Part shown: piece by piece, positions 25,017 to 34,134 of the stretch
How the letters are laid out: each line of letters starts with the position of its first letter
How positions within the stretch are numbered: position 1 is the first letter of the stretch
NCBI GenBank assembly: GCA_035532935.1
Contig: DATKQE010000031.1
Coordinates: forward strand, 1-64,000
Length of the DNA stretch: 64,000 nt
Direction: 5' to 3'
Origin: DATJLY01 sp035532935
GTDB lineage: Bacteria > Pseudomonadota > Alphaproteobacteria > ATCC43930 > CGMCC-115725
The notes under the pieces: generated by a model
What the model was told of the DNA's origin: nothing
Database searches by the model: none
What the model saw: the letters and a program-made list of their open reading frames with translations, nothing else
Made by a program: the position numbers and the translations under genes

Positions 25017-26299
25017 GCATCCTCCGCGAGCCTGATGCCGGCGAACGGCCAACGCGCCCCGGCGGGAAAGAAATTGCGATAGCTGAGGCGGACATGGCCC
25101 GGCGGCGTCACCGCCGCGCCGCCGCGCAGCACCATCTGGTTGACCATGAACTTGCCGTTGTACTCGCCGACCGCGTCGGCCGACGGGCGGAAGCCGGGAT
25201 AGGCGACATAGGAACTCTGCGTCCACTCCCAGGCGTCGCCCACCATCTGGGTCAGCCCGTCGGCCGGCGCCGCGGCCATCGGATGGTAGATGCCGCGATC
25301 CATCAGGTTGCCGGCGGGCGTGACCGCCGCCTCGGCCGCCGTCGCCTCCCACTCGGCCTCGGTCGGCAGCCGCTTGCCGGCCCAGCGGGCATAGGCGTCG
25401 GCCTCGTAATAGCTGACGTGGCAGACGGGCTCGGCCTCGTCGAGCCGGCGCCGCCCCGACAGGGTGAAGACGCCCCAGGCGCGATCGTCGCAGCGCCAAT
25501 AGAGCGGCGCCGTCCATCCCTCGCGCTGCACCGTGGTCCAGCCGTCCGACAGCCACAGTTCCGGCCGGCAATACCCATCCGCCGCGATGAACGCGAGATA
25601 TTCCCCGCAGGTGACGAGGCGCGAGGCAAGACGGAACGGCGAGAGCCAGACCCGATGCCTCGGTCCCTCGTTATCGAAGGCGAAACCCGCGCCGTCGTGC
25701 CCGATCGACGCCAATCCGCCCGGACCCGCCACGAACGTCATCGGCGCCGCCTCGCGCCGCTCGAGCGGCCGCGGCGGCGCATAAGCCGGCTCGAGCGAAT
25801 TGAGCGAAAACGCATGCTTGATATCCATCAGGATCAATTCCTGATGCTGCTCCTCGTGGTTGAGCCCCAGTTCGATCAACGGTTGCAGGTCGCGCCATTC
25901 CGCTTCGCCGAGCGTGCCGGCAAGCTGCGCCATCGCGCCGTCGACATGCCGGCGATAGGCCGCGATCTCGGCCATGCCCGGCCGCGACAGCACGCCGCGC
26001 TGCGGCCGCGGATGGCGCGGCCCCACCGCCTCGTAATAGGAATTGAACAGATAGCCGAACTGCGGATGAAACGCGCGGTAGTCCGGAAGGTTCGGCAGCA
26101 GCAGGAAAGTCTCGAAAAACCAGGTGGTGTGGGCGCGATGCCACTTGGTCGGGCTGGCATCCGGCATCGATTGAACGGTCTGGTCCTCGGGCGAGAGCGG
26201 TGCCACGAGGTCTTCGGTTCGCCGCCGGATCGCCATAAACCGGCGCAATGCAGTGTCGCGCGGGTCGCCGCGATCGGCCAATCGCTTCGTCGGATTCAT
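25013..26299 (-). CDS. egtB: Ergothioneine sulfoxide synthase EgtB
   Basis: This 428-residue non-heme iron enzyme joins hercynine to a thiol with oxygen. The N-terminal DinB-like domain has KWHRAHTTWFFE (His 54/57) and the iron motif HX3HXE at His148-Glu154 (HEEQHQE). The C-terminal formylglycine-enzyme-like domain has WAGKRLPTEAEWE, GDAWEWTQSSY and YRNFFPAGARWPFAGIRLA. No egtA, egtC or egtE is nearby, so this may be the cysteine-using or another gamma-glutamyl-independent variant, as in some alphaproteobacteria. GGAG lies 9 nt upstream of the ATG. Confidence 0.94.
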   Translation of the reverse strand: MNPTKRLADRGDPRDTALRRFMAIRRRTEDLVAPLSPEDQTVQSMPDASPTKWHRAHTTWFFETFLLLPNLPDYRAFHPQFGYLFNSYYEAVGPRHPRPQRGVLSRPGMAEIAAYRRHVDGAMAQLAGTLGEAEWRDLQPLIELGLNHEEQHQELILMDIKHAFSLNSLEPAYAPPRPLERREAAPMTFVAGPGGLASIGHDGAGFAFDNEGPRHRVWLSPFRLASRLVTCGEYLAFIAADGYCRPELWLSDGWTTVQREGWTAPLYWRCDDRAWGVFTLSGRRRLDEAEPVCHVSYYEADAYARWAGKRLPTEAEWEATAAEAAVTPAGNLMDRGIYHPMAAAPADGLTQMVGDAWEWTQSSYVAYPGFRPSADAVGEYNGKFMVNQMVLRGGAAVTPPGHVRLSYRNFFPAGARWPFAGIRLAEDA

Positions 26300-26485
26300 G
26301 CACCGCCGCTCCGTTGCCGTAGCACACGGACGGCCGGGATCCGGCCGATGGCCGTCTCGGTCGCCCGAGTCGAAGGTTAACGCGCCTTTCCGCAGGACGA
26401 AAGCCGCTTGCAACGCGCCCGGGCCGGAGCGAGATATGGACCATCCGCGGTGGCCGGCACCGGCCGCCGGGACAGGAGAGCCCCG

Positions 26486-27409
26486 ATGCTCCGTTGGCGC
26501 AACCTCAGCGTCTTGCTTATTGTCGGTCTGATCGCATTGGTTCCTTCGCTTGCGGCTGCGCGCGCCGGCGGCAGCTATCGCAGCTTTGGCAGTGGCAGTT
26601 TCTTCAATCAGGGCAGTCGCGGCACCCGGACCTATGACCTGCCGATGCAGCGCAGCATCACACCGCAGAGTCCGCGAACCGCAGGTGGGTCGGGCTACGG
26701 CTATGGTTATAGCAATTCCCATCCGTTCTGGACCGGGCTAGCCGGCGGCCTGTTCGGCGGCTGGCTGGGCAGCATGCTGTTTCCGCATTGGGGCATGGGG
26801 TATGGCGGGGGTTTCGGCCGCATTTTCGGTTCGGTGTTCTCGTGGCTGTTCATCATCGGGCTGCTGTGGCTCGGCTTCCGTGTGCTGACGCGCCGGTATG
26901 CGCCCTTGTCCGCGCCCCATCTCGGGCCGATCGGCGGCGGCGGCCTCGCCGGGTACCCACCAGCGGGCGGCGGTGGGGATCGCGGCGTGCCGCTCGCGAT
27001 CGTCCAGAGCGACTATCAGGCGTTCGAGACCGTGCTGAAACAGGTCCAGGCGGGCTGGAGCGCAGGCGATCTTGCCGCGCTGCGGTCCTGGGTGACGCCG
27101 GAAATGCTGTCCTATTTCGCCGAGGAATTGGCCGAGAACCAGAGCCAGGGAGTGATCAACCGCGTCGAGCAGGTCGAACTGATGCGCGGCGATCTGCGCG
27201 AGGCGTGGGATGAAGGCCGGTTGCACTATGCGTCCTGCCTGCTGCGCTGGCACGCGATCGACTATACCGTGCGGTCCGACCGCCACCCGGGCGAGCCCGA
27301 CGCCGTGGTCGGCGGCGATCCCCATCACCCGGCCGAGGCGGCGGAGCTTTGGACCTTCGCGCGCAGCCCGGGCGGCAAATGGCTGCTGTCGGCGCTTCAA
27401 CAGGTGTAA
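26486..27409 (+). CDS. Tim44-like domain exported membrane protein
   Basis: This 307-residue protein has an N-terminal signal/anchor (LSVLLIVGLIALVPSLAAARA), a low-complexity Gly/Ser/Tyr region (SYRSFGSGSFFNQGSRGTR, GYGYGYSNSHPF), a second membrane helix (SVFSWLFIIGLLWLGFRVL) and a C-terminal Tim44-like domain of about 150 residues (DYQAFETVLKQVQAGWSAGDLAALRSWVTPEML...). Tim44-like bacterial proteins of this class are of unknown function. It is divergent from egtB with a 186-bp gap and followed after 19 bp by the VOC gene. Confidence 0.85.
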   Translation: MLRWRNLSVLLIVGLIALVPSLAAARAGGSYRSFGSGSFFNQGSRGTRTYDLPMQRSITPQSPRTAGGSGYGYGYSNSHPFWTGLAGGLFGGWLGSMLFPHWGMGYGGGFGRIFGSVFSWLFIIGLLWLGFRVLTRRYAPLSAPHLGPIGGGGLAGYPPAGGGGDRGVPLAIVQSDYQAFETVLKQVQAGWSAGDLAALRSWVTPEMLSYFAEELAENQSQGVINRVEQVELMRGDLREAWDEGRLHYASCLLRWHAIDYTVRSDRHPGEPDAVVGGDPHHPAEAAELWTFARSPGGKWLLSALQQV

Positions 27410-27428
27410 CCATCACGGGAGGATTGCG

Positions 27429-27809
27429 GTGGCCCTGACCGAACTCAACCACTTCACAGTGCGGACCCGCGACATGGAGGGGACGCGCGATTTCTATGTC
27501 GACGTCCTGGGATTGCGCGTCGGGCCGCGGCCCGATCTCGGCTTCCCCGGCTACTGGCTCTATTGCGGCCCGCAGCCGGTCGTTCATCTCGTACCGGAAA
27601 GCGCCGGCATCGGCGCCGGGCCCGGCGAGGATACCGGCAATTTCGACCACGTCGCGTTCCTTGGCGACGACTATGAGGGAATGCGGCAGCATTTTGGCGA
27701 TCTCAAATTGGCCTTCCGCGAGAACGACGTGCCGAGCGCGAACATTCGGCAGATCTTCATGGCCGACCCGAACAAGGTGATGATCGAGATCAACTTCAGA
27801 CGCGGTTGA
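27429..27809 (+). CDS. VOC/glyoxalase family protein
   Basis: This 126-residue protein has the vicinal-oxygen-chelate fold: LNHFTVRTRDMEGTRDFYVDVLGLRVGPRP in the first half with the first metal His, and FDHVAFLGDDY...IFMADPNKVMIEINF in the second with His and Glu ligands. It could be a glyoxalase, dioxygenase or resistance-type protein. The start is GTG with GGAGG 8 nt upstream. Confidence 0.85.
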   Translation: MALTELNHFTVRTRDMEGTRDFYVDVLGLRVGPRPDLGFPGYWLYCGPQPVVHLVPESAGIGAGPGEDTGNFDHVAFLGDDYEGMRQHFGDLKLAFRENDVPSANIRQIFMADPNKVMIEINFRRG

Positions 27810-27910
27810 GACGCCGGCGCCATGATAGCTGAGGCTGTAGGAATAAAGTCACCACATCGGCCGTTCTCATTTCGGGGGATGCGAGGCGTGCAACGCGTGG
27901 GCGTGCGTAG

Positions 27911-28060
27911 ATGGCCGATTTGGGCTGGACATTGGCGGTGGTTGGGTTCGTGGCGTCAGCCGATTTCGGCTGGACGAGCTACCGCCGTTGGCGCGTGCGG
28001 CGGCACGCGGCCAAGCATGGCCGGACGCTCACGGCGAAATTCGCGCTCGATCGCGACTGA
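27911..28060 (+). CDS. Hypothetical small protein, 49 residues
   Basis: The product has a hydrophobic N-terminal half (MADLGWTLAVVGFVASADFG) and a strongly basic C-terminal half (SYRRWRVRRHAAKHGR). It contains an internal repeat, ADLGWT and ADFGWT, encoded by a 17-bp direct repeat with one mismatch (27914-27930 and 27959-27975). No good ribosome-binding site is seen, and the stop lies 12 bp before the DUF1491 start. It could be a small membrane protein; support is limited to context and composition. Confidence 0.35.
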   Translation: MADLGWTLAVVGFVASADFGWTSYRRWRVRRHAAKHGRTLTAKFALDRD

Positions 28061-28072
28061 TCCCGTTGTCGC

Positions 28073-28411
28073 GTGAGCGAGGCGCGGCTCAAGACCCGCC
28101 TCGTTGTCCAGGCGGCGATCCGGCTTTGCAGCCTACGGGCGGTGCCCGTTGCGGTCACGCGGCGCGGCGATGAGGACGCGGGAACCATCCTGGTCAAACT
28201 CGATCAGCGAGATATGGGCTGCACGGTGCTGGTGGAGACGCGCGCGCCCGATGGCTCGCGCGCCTGGCTCCGCGCCACCGGAGCGGCGCCGGTGAGCGAA
28301 GTCGATGCCGATGCCTACATCGCGCGTCAGGTGAAGCGCGACCCCGATCTCTGGGTGGTGGAAATCGAGGACCGCGAAGGCCGGTCGGCGTTTCAGGGAC
28401 GAATTCTCTGA
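28073..28411 (+). CDS. DUF1491 family protein
   Basis: This 112-residue cytoplasmic protein matches DUF1491, a family largely confined to alphaproteobacteria: RLKTRLVVQAAIRLCSLRAVP, GDEDAGTILVKLDQ, YIARQVKRDPDLWVVEIEDREGR. Function unknown. The start is GTG. It ends 22 bp from the convergent LysM gene. Confidence 0.85.
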   Translation: MSEARLKTRLVVQAAIRLCSLRAVPVAVTRRGDEDAGTILVKLDQRDMGCTVLVETRAPDGSRAWLRATGAAPVSEVDADAYIARQVKRDPDLWVVEIEDREGRSAFQGRIL

Positions 28412-28433
28412 CCGCCCCATGGCCGCGCCAAGC

Positions 28434-29408
28434 TCAATCCGGCTTGGTCGGCACCGCCAGGAGCTGGTTCGGATAGATGAGGTCGGGATTCTCGATCTTG
28501 TTCCGGTTGGCGCGGTAGATCTCGACGTAGCGTACACCATCGCCATAGGAATGCTGCGCCAGATGCCAGAGCGTATTGCCGGGGACGACCGCGAAATAGC
28601 TGCCGGGACCGAGCGCGCCGGGAGCGGCCCGGACGAGGGCGACCTCAAGCATGCCCGCCGCGCCGCCGTCGAGGCGCAGACGGTAATGTCCGATCGGAAT
28701 GCCGGTATCGAGCGCGACGTTCCAGGACCCCTCGGTATCGGCCGCCGCCGCCCCGATGCGGCGGTCGTTCACGAAGATGGCGATGTGTGCGCCCGGGTCG
28801 GCCCGCCCGCCGAGCAGAGTGCGTCCCGCCGCATCGTATTCGACGATATCGAGCGCGATATGATGCGCTGCCCGCGGGCTCAAGGCCTGCGCGGGCCGCG
28901 CCGCGCCGCGGCCATCCTGCGGCAGTAACACGGCGACCGGCGGCGAGGCTTCTTCGCCGGGCTGGCGTTCCGGCACCACCACGGCGAGGCTGCGCGTCGA
29001 GGGCGTGGGCTTGCCGGTGGCGCCGGGACCGACCGCCGAGAGGCTCAGTTGCTGCGGGCCGGGCGCGAGCGGCTTTTCCGGCATGAACACGAATTCTCCG
29101 TTGGAGTCGGCCGTGACCCTGCCGATGGAGGTGCCGCGGTCGAGCACCGTCACCTCGGCGCCCGGCGCAGCGCGGCCCGCGATCACCGTTTTGCCATCGG
29201 CGCCGACATGCACCGCATCGAAGCTCGGCGCCACCCGTTGCGGCGCCTGTACCGTGCTCGGCGCCGGGGCGGGACGCTGTGCCGTTGTCGGCGCCTTTGT
29301 CGGCGCGGAGATTTCCGGATGGCGAAACGCGCCCAAGTCGAACAAGGTTAACCCTGCCGCCACTACGGCAAGAATTGTGACGATGACGATCCAGTGATTG
29401 CGCTTCAT
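28434..29408 (-). CDS. LysM peptidoglycan-binding domain protein
   Basis: This 324-residue protein has one N-terminal membrane anchor (HWIVIVTILAVVAAGLTLF), a Pro/Ala-rich linker, two Ig-like blocks (VIAGRAAPGAEVTVLDRG and LLGGRADPGAHIAIFVND, both with the same G-R-A-x-P-G-A pattern) and a C-terminal LysM domain (SYFAVVPGNTLWHLAQHSYGDG ... NPDLIYPNQLLAVP). It would sit in the periplasm and hold peptidoglycan. A one-mismatch CtrA-type box lies 41-55 bp upstream of the start. Confidence 0.88.
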   Translation of the reverse strand: MKRNHWIVIVTILAVVAAGLTLFDLGAFRHPEISAPTKAPTTAQRPAPAPSTVQAPQRVAPSFDAVHVGADGKTVIAGRAAPGAEVTVLDRGTSIGRVTADSNGEFVFMPEKPLAPGPQQLSLSAVGPGATGKPTPSTRSLAVVVPERQPGEEASPPVAVLLPQDGRGAARPAQALSPRAAHHIALDIVEYDAAGRTLLGGRADPGAHIAIFVNDRRIGAAAADTEGSWNVALDTGIPIGHYRLRLDGGAAGMLEVALVRAAPGALGPGSYFAVVPGNTLWHLAQHSYGDGVRYVEIYRANRNKIENPDLIYPNQLLAVPTKPD

Positions 29409-29448
29409 GGCTTCATCGCCCGGCCGGTTGGAGGCGCCAACCGCAGCC

Positions 29449-29463
29449 TTAACGCGGTGTTAC
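29449..29463. promoter_or_regulatory. CtrA-type box, one mismatch
   Basis: TTAA-N7-TTAC lies in the 173-bp divergent gap between the LysM gene and the LOG-family gene. The full CtrA consensus is TTAA-N7-TTAA. It is a weaker candidate than the sites at flagellar genes, but a cell-wall-binding protein is a plausible cell-cycle target. Confidence 0.3.
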
Positions 29464-29581
29464 ACCCGATTGCCCCAGAGTTACAACGCCGATCGACGGA
29501 CGATGTCACTTGGAAGCGGCGCGCCGGCGGTGCATCCTGCCCGCGAGGACGGCGGAGGGTGAGAGACGAGGACGTTCGGAC

Positions 29582-30166
29582 ATGGCCTTGGTTAAGCGCA
29601 TTTGCGTTTATTGCGGCTCGTCGGGCCGGGTTGACGAGATCTACCGTGCGGCGGCAACGCGGCTCGGGGTAATCTTCGCGACGGCGGGGATCGAACTGAT
29701 CTATGGCGGCGGCCGGGTCGGCCTGATGGGGCTGATGGCGGACGCATCGCTCGCTTCGGGCGGGCGCGTCACCGGGATCATTCCCTTCCACCTGCATGAT
29801 CGCGAGGTCGGCCACACCGGGCTGACCGAACTCGTGGTGGTCGACAACATGCACGACCGCAAGCGCCGCATGTTCGACCTCGCTGACGCGTTCGCGGTGT
29901 TGCCGGGTGGGCTCGGCACGCTCGACGAGACGATCGAGGTGCTGACCTGGAAGCAGCTCGGCCTGCACGACAAGCCGATCGTCATCATCGACATCGCCGG
30001 CTACTGGACGCCGCTGATCGAGCTCATCGAGCACGCCGTCGCCAGCGGCTTTGCCGCGCGCAGCGCGTTGCAATTTTACCGCGTGGTCAGTCGGGTCGAA
30101 GACCTGTTGCCGGCGCTGGCGGCCGCGCCCGCGCCGCATCTCGTCCCCGAGCCGAAGCTGGTCTGA
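29582..30166 (+). CDS. LOG-family protein (TIGR00730), probable cytokinin riboside 5'-monophosphate phosphoribohydrolase-like
   Basis: This 194-residue Rossmann protein has the LOG signature: ICVYCGSSGR, ELIYGGGRVGLMG, the catalytic-type MHDRKRRMF and PGGLGTLDETIEVLTWKQLG. Family members remove ribose 5-phosphate from N6-modified AMP or cleave other nucleotides; the physiological substrate in bacteria is usually unknown. The start follows a GAGACGAGGACG stretch. Confidence 0.88.
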   Translation: MALVKRICVYCGSSGRVDEIYRAAATRLGVIFATAGIELIYGGGRVGLMGLMADASLASGGRVTGIIPFHLHDREVGHTGLTELVVVDNMHDRKRRMFDLADAFAVLPGGLGTLDETIEVLTWKQLGLHDKPIVIIDIAGYWTPLIELIEHAVASGFAARSALQFYRVVSRVEDLLPALAAAPAPHLVPEPKLV

Positions 30167-30183
30167 ACCGGGCGCCGCGCAAC

Positions 30184-30211
30184 TTGCACCACTGGGGTCG
30201 CGTGCTATAAC
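30184..30211 (+). promoter_or_regulatory. Sigma-70-type promoter of icd
   Basis: TTGCAC (30184-30189) and TATAAC (30206-30211) are 16 bp apart, both close to consensus, with the likely start near 30218 and the icd ATG at 30251. It is the clearest housekeeping promoter in the window. Confidence 0.65.
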
Positions 30212-30250
30212 GCGCGCCGCACGAAGGCGCGCTCAGAGGAATCCGCGGAC

Positions 30251-31468
30251 ATGCAGAAGATCAAGGTGGCGACCCCCGTCGTCGAGCTCGACGGCGATGA
30301 GATGACGCGCATCATCTGGCAGTTCATCAAAGCGAAACTGATCCTCCCCTATCTCGACATCGACATCAAATATTTCGATCTCGGGATCGAGGAGCGCGAC
30401 CGCACCGACGATCAGATCACGGTGGACGCGGCGAACGCGATCGCGCACTACGGCGTCGGCGTCAAATGCGCCACCATCACGCCCGATGAGGCGCGGGTCA
30501 AGGAATTCAATCTCAAGAAGATGTACCGCTCGCCCAACGGCAGCATCCGCAACATCCTCGGCGGCACCATCTTCCGCGAGCCGATCGTGTGCAAGAACGT
30601 GCCGCGCCTGGTGCCGGGCTGGACCGCGCCGATCATCATCGGCCGCCACGCCTATGGCGACCAGTACCGCGCTACCGATTTCAAGGTTCCGGGACCGGGC
30701 AAGCTCACCATGACGTTCACGCCCGCCGGCGGCGGCACGCCGCAGCAATACGAGGTGTTCGATTTCCCCGCGAGCGGCATCGCCGTCGGCATGTACAATC
30801 TCGACGAGTCGATCCGCGGCTTCGCCCGCTCCTGCTTTAATTATGGATTGCAGCGCGGTTTCCCGGTCTATCTGTCAACCAAGAACACGATCCTCAAGGT
30901 CTATGACGGCCGCTTCAAGGACCTCTTCCAGGATATCTTCGACCGCGAGTTCGCCGCGACGTTCAAGGCGAAGGGACTCACCTACGAGCACCGCCTGATC
31001 GACGACATGGTCGCGGCGGCCCTCAAATGGAGCGGCAATTTCGTCTGGGCGTGCAAGAACTACGACGGCGACGTGCAGTCGGACGTGGTGGCGCAGGGCT
31101 ATGGTTCCCTGGGTCTTATGACCTCCGTGCTGCTGACGCCAGACGGCAAGACTGTCGAGGCCGAGGCCGCGCACGGCACGGTGACGCGGCACTATCGCCT
31201 GCACCAGCAGGGCAAGCCGACTTCGACCAATCCCATCGCCTCGATCTTCGCCTGGACGCGCGGCCTGTGGTACCGCGGCGAGTTCGACAAGAACGAGCCG
31301 CTGAAGCGCTTCGCCACGACGCTCGAGAAAGTATGCGTCGACACGGTCGAGGCCGGCAGCATGACCAAGGATTTGGCGATCCTGATCAGCCCCGATCAGC
31401 CCTGGCTCACCACCACCGAATTCCTCGACCAGCTCGACGCCGGATTGAAGCGCGCGCTGGGAGCCTAA
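30251..31468 (+). CDS. icd: NADP-dependent isocitrate dehydrogenase
   Basis: This 405-residue TCA-cycle enzyme converts isocitrate to 2-oxoglutarate and CO2 with NADP. It belongs to the eukaryote-like homodimeric IDH type common in alphaproteobacteria. Visible blocks are ELDGDEMTRIIWQFIK, YRSPNGSIRNILGGTIFREPI, YDGRFKDLFQDIF, DDMVAAALKWSGNFVWACKNYDGDVQSD and the NADP-binding EAEAAHGTVTRHYR. It is convergent with alaS, with stop codons overlapping by 4 bp. Confidence 0.96.
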   Translation: MQKIKVATPVVELDGDEMTRIIWQFIKAKLILPYLDIDIKYFDLGIEERDRTDDQITVDAANAIAHYGVGVKCATITPDEARVKEFNLKKMYRSPNGSIRNILGGTIFREPIVCKNVPRLVPGWTAPIIIGRHAYGDQYRATDFKVPGPGKLTMTFTPAGGGTPQQYEVFDFPASGIAVGMYNLDESIRGFARSCFNYGLQRGFPVYLSTKNTILKVYDGRFKDLFQDIFDREFAATFKAKGLTYEHRLIDDMVAAALKWSGNFVWACKNYDGDVQSDVVAQGYGSLGLMTSVLLTPDGKTVEAEAAHGTVTRHYRLHQQGKPTSTNPIASIFAWTRGLWYRGEFDKNEPLKRFATTLEKVCVDTVEAGSMTKDLAILISPDQPWLTTTEFLDQLDAGLKRALGA

Positions 31469-34134
31469 ACCGGCACCTTCGCCATCGCGGCGAGCGCTTC
31501 TTCGACCGCGACGAGCGCGGCCTCGGCCCGCGCGGCATCGGGGCCGCCGGCCTGGGCCATGTCGGGGCGGCCGCCGCCGCCCTTGCCGCCCAGAGCCTCG
31601 GCACCGCGCCGCACCAACTCGACGGCGCTGAAACGCCCGGCGAGATCGGCGGTCACGGCGACCACGATCGATGCCTTGCCGTCGGCGCGCGCGACCACGG
31701 CCACCACGCCCGAGCCGATGTCGCGCTTCAGATCGTCGGCGAGGCTCTTCAGCTCCTTGGGCGGCACGTTGTCGAGCGTGCGGCCGGCGAACTTGACGCC
31801 GGCCACCTCCTTGGTGCGCTCGCCCGCGCCGCCGCCGCCGCCAGTGGCCGCGAGGCGGCGTGCATCGGCGAGTTCGCGCTCGAGTCGCCGCCGCTCCTCG
31901 ACCAGCGCCGCGACGCGTGCCGGCAGCTCGGCCGCCGATGCCCGCACCGCCTGGGCGGCCTGGCGCAGCCATTCCTCTTCGGCGGCGACATGCGCCTCGG
32001 CTGCGGCGCCCGTCAGCGCCTCGATCCGCCGCACGCCCGCGGCGACAGCGCTCTCCGCCACGATCTTGAACAGCCCGATATCGCCGGTGCGGCGAACATG
32101 CGTGCCGCCGCACAGCTCGACCGAGAACGGTCGCGCGCCAGCGCCATCCTGGTCCGCACCCATCGCGACCACGCGCACCTCGTCGCCGTATTTCTCGCCG
32201 AAGAGCGCGAGCGCGCCTTCAGCCACGGCGGTGTCGGGGGTCATCAGGCGGGTCCGGACCTCGGCATTGTCGCGGATGCGGCGATTCACCTCCGCCTCGA
32301 TGGCGTGGAGATCGTCGGCGCCGACGGCGCGCGGATGGCTGAAATCGAAGCGCAGGCGATCGGGCGCCACCAGCGAGCCCTTCTGCGTCACGTGCTCGCC
32401 CAGGCGCCGGCGCAGCGCCTGGTGCAGCAGGTGCGTCACCGAGTGATTGGCGCGCAGGCTGCGCCGCCGCGCCTCGTCGATCCGAAGCTCGACCACCTCG
32501 TCGCGCCGCAACGTGCCGTGGGTCAGCCGGCCGTAATGGACAAAGAGGTCGCCGGCTTGCTTCTGCGTGTCGGCGACCGCGAATTCGCCGCCCGCGGCCG
32601 AGAACATCGCGCCGGTGTCGCCGACCTGGCCGCCCGATTCGGCATAGAACGGCGTCTGGTTGACAACGATCGCGGCTTCCTCGCCGGCCTTGATCGATTC
32701 CACGCTCACATTGCCGCGCAGGATGGCGACGATCTTGCCCTCGGCAACGGGAGCGTCATAGCCCAGGAATTCGGTCGGACCGACGGCATCGCGCAGCGCG
32801 AACCAGAACCCTTCTTCGGCCGCCTCACCCGAGCCGACCCAGCTCTTGCGCGCTTCCTGGCGTTGGCGCTCCATCGCCGCATCGAAGCCTTCGACCGCCA
32901 CCTTGCGATCGCGCCCGCGCAGCACGTCCTCGGTGAGGTCGAGCGGGAAGCCGAACGTGTCATAGAGCCGGAACGCGACCTCGCCGGGGAACGGCGCGCC
33001 AGGCGTGAGCCGCGATTCCTCGTCGTCGAGGAGCCGCAAGCCGCGCGCGAGCATGTCCTTGAACGACACTTCTTCGAGCCGCAGCGTCTCGATGACCAGC
33101 GGCTCGGCCCGCGCCAGCTCGGAATAGGCGGCGCCCATCTGCCGCACCAGCACCGGCACGAGCCGCCACAGCAGCGGTTCCTTGCAGCCGAGAATATGCG
33201 CGTGGCGCATGGCGCGGCGCATGATCCGGCGCAACACGTAGCCGCGCCCCTCCTTGGCCGGCATCACGCCGTCGGCGATGAGGAACGACGCGGCGCGCAA
33301 ATGGTCGGCGATGACGCGGTGCGACACCGCGTGCGGGCCATCGGGGGCGACGCCCGAGGCCTCGGCCGAGGCCAGGACGAGCCCGCGCAGGACATCGGTG
33401 TCGTAATTGTCGTGCTTGCCCTGGAGCACTGCTGCGATGCGCTCGATCCCCATGCCGGTATCGATCGACGGCCGCGGCAGGTCGACGCGCTCGCCCGGCG
33501 CGCGCTGCTCGTACTGCATGAATACGAGGTTCCAGATCTCGACGAAGCGGTCGCCGTCGGCATCGGCGCTGCCCGGCGGTCCGCCAGGGATGCCCTCGCC
33601 GTGATCGTAGAAGATCTCGGAGCACGGGCCGCACGGCCCGGTATCGCCCATCGCCCAGAAATTATCGGTGGTGGCGATGCGGATGATTCGAGATTCGGGG
33701 AGACCGGCGATCTTGGCCCACAGCCGCGCCGCATCCTCGTCCTCGGCATAGACCGTGACGACGAGCCGGTCGCGCCCGACGCCGAATTCCTTCGTCACCA
33801 GTGTCCAGGCGAATTCGATCGCCTGTTCCTTGAAGTAGTCGCCGAACGAAAAATTGCCGAGCATCTCGAAGAATGTGTGATGGCGCGCGGTATAGCCGAC
33901 ATTCTCAAGGTCGTTGTGCTTGCCGCCGGCGCGGACACATTTCTGCGCCGTGGCGGCGCGGCGATAGGGGCGCTTCTCGACGCCGGTGAAGACGTTCTTG
34001 AACTGCACCATGCCGGCATTGGTGAAGAGCAACGTCGGATCGTTGCGCGGCACGAGCGGGCTGGACGGCACCGCCTCGTGGCCGTTGCGCACGAAATAGG
34101 CAAGGAACGCGGCGCGGATGTCGTTGGTCAGCAT
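31465..34134 (-). CDS. alaS: Alanyl-tRNA synthetase
   Basis: This 889-residue class II synthetase charges tRNA-Ala. The catalytic domain has motif blocks PLVPRNDPTLLFTNAGMVQF and HHTFFEMLGNFSFGDYFK. The editing domain has SVTHLLHQALR and CGGTHVRRTGDIG zinc-site residues, and the C-terminal DHHA1 domain is Gly-rich (GGKGGGGRPDMAQAGG). Length is normal. It is transcribed from the recA side, 285 bp after the recA stop. Confidence 0.97.
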   Translation of the reverse strand: MLTNDIRAAFLAYFVRNGHEAVPSSPLVPRNDPTLLFTNAGMVQFKNVFTGVEKRPYRRAATAQKCVRAGGKHNDLENVGYTARHHTFFEMLGNFSFGDYFKEQAIEFAWTLVTKEFGVGRDRLVVTVYAEDEDAARLWAKIAGLPESRIIRIATTDNFWAMGDTGPCGPCSEIFYDHGEGIPGGPPGSADADGDRFVEIWNLVFMQYEQRAPGERVDLPRPSIDTGMGIERIAAVLQGKHDNYDTDVLRGLVLASAEASGVAPDGPHAVSHRVIADHLRAASFLIADGVMPAKEGRGYVLRRIMRRAMRHAHILGCKEPLLWRLVPVLVRQMGAAYSELARAEPLVIETLRLEEVSFKDMLARGLRLLDDEESRLTPGAPFPGEVAFRLYDTFGFPLDLTEDVLRGRDRKVAVEGFDAAMERQRQEARKSWVGSGEAAEEGFWFALRDAVGPTEFLGYDAPVAEGKIVAILRGNVSVESIKAGEEAAIVVNQTPFYAESGGQVGDTGAMFSAAGGEFAVADTQKQAGDLFVHYGRLTHGTLRRDEVVELRIDEARRRSLRANHSVTHLLHQALRRRLGEHVTQKGSLVAPDRLRFDFSHPRAVGADDLHAIEAEVNRRIRDNAEVRTRLMTPDTAVAEGALALFGEKYGDEVRVVAMGADQDGAGARPFSVELCGGTHVRRTGDIGLFKIVAESAVAAGVRRIEALTGAAAEAHVAAEEEWLRQAAQAVRASAAELPARVAALVEERRRLERELADARRLAATGGGGGAGERTKEVAGVKFAGRTLDNVPPKELKSLADDLKRDIGSGVVAVVARADGKASIVVAVTADLAGRFSAVELVRRGAEALGGKGGGGRPDMAQAGGPDAARAEAALVAVEEALAAMAKVPV

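Noticed and set aside
27822..28076. 84-codon plus-strand frame before DUF1491
   Set aside because: Composition is Trp/Arg/Gly-rich without pattern, no RBS; the shorter frame at 27911-28060 in another phase has a better protein-like pattern.
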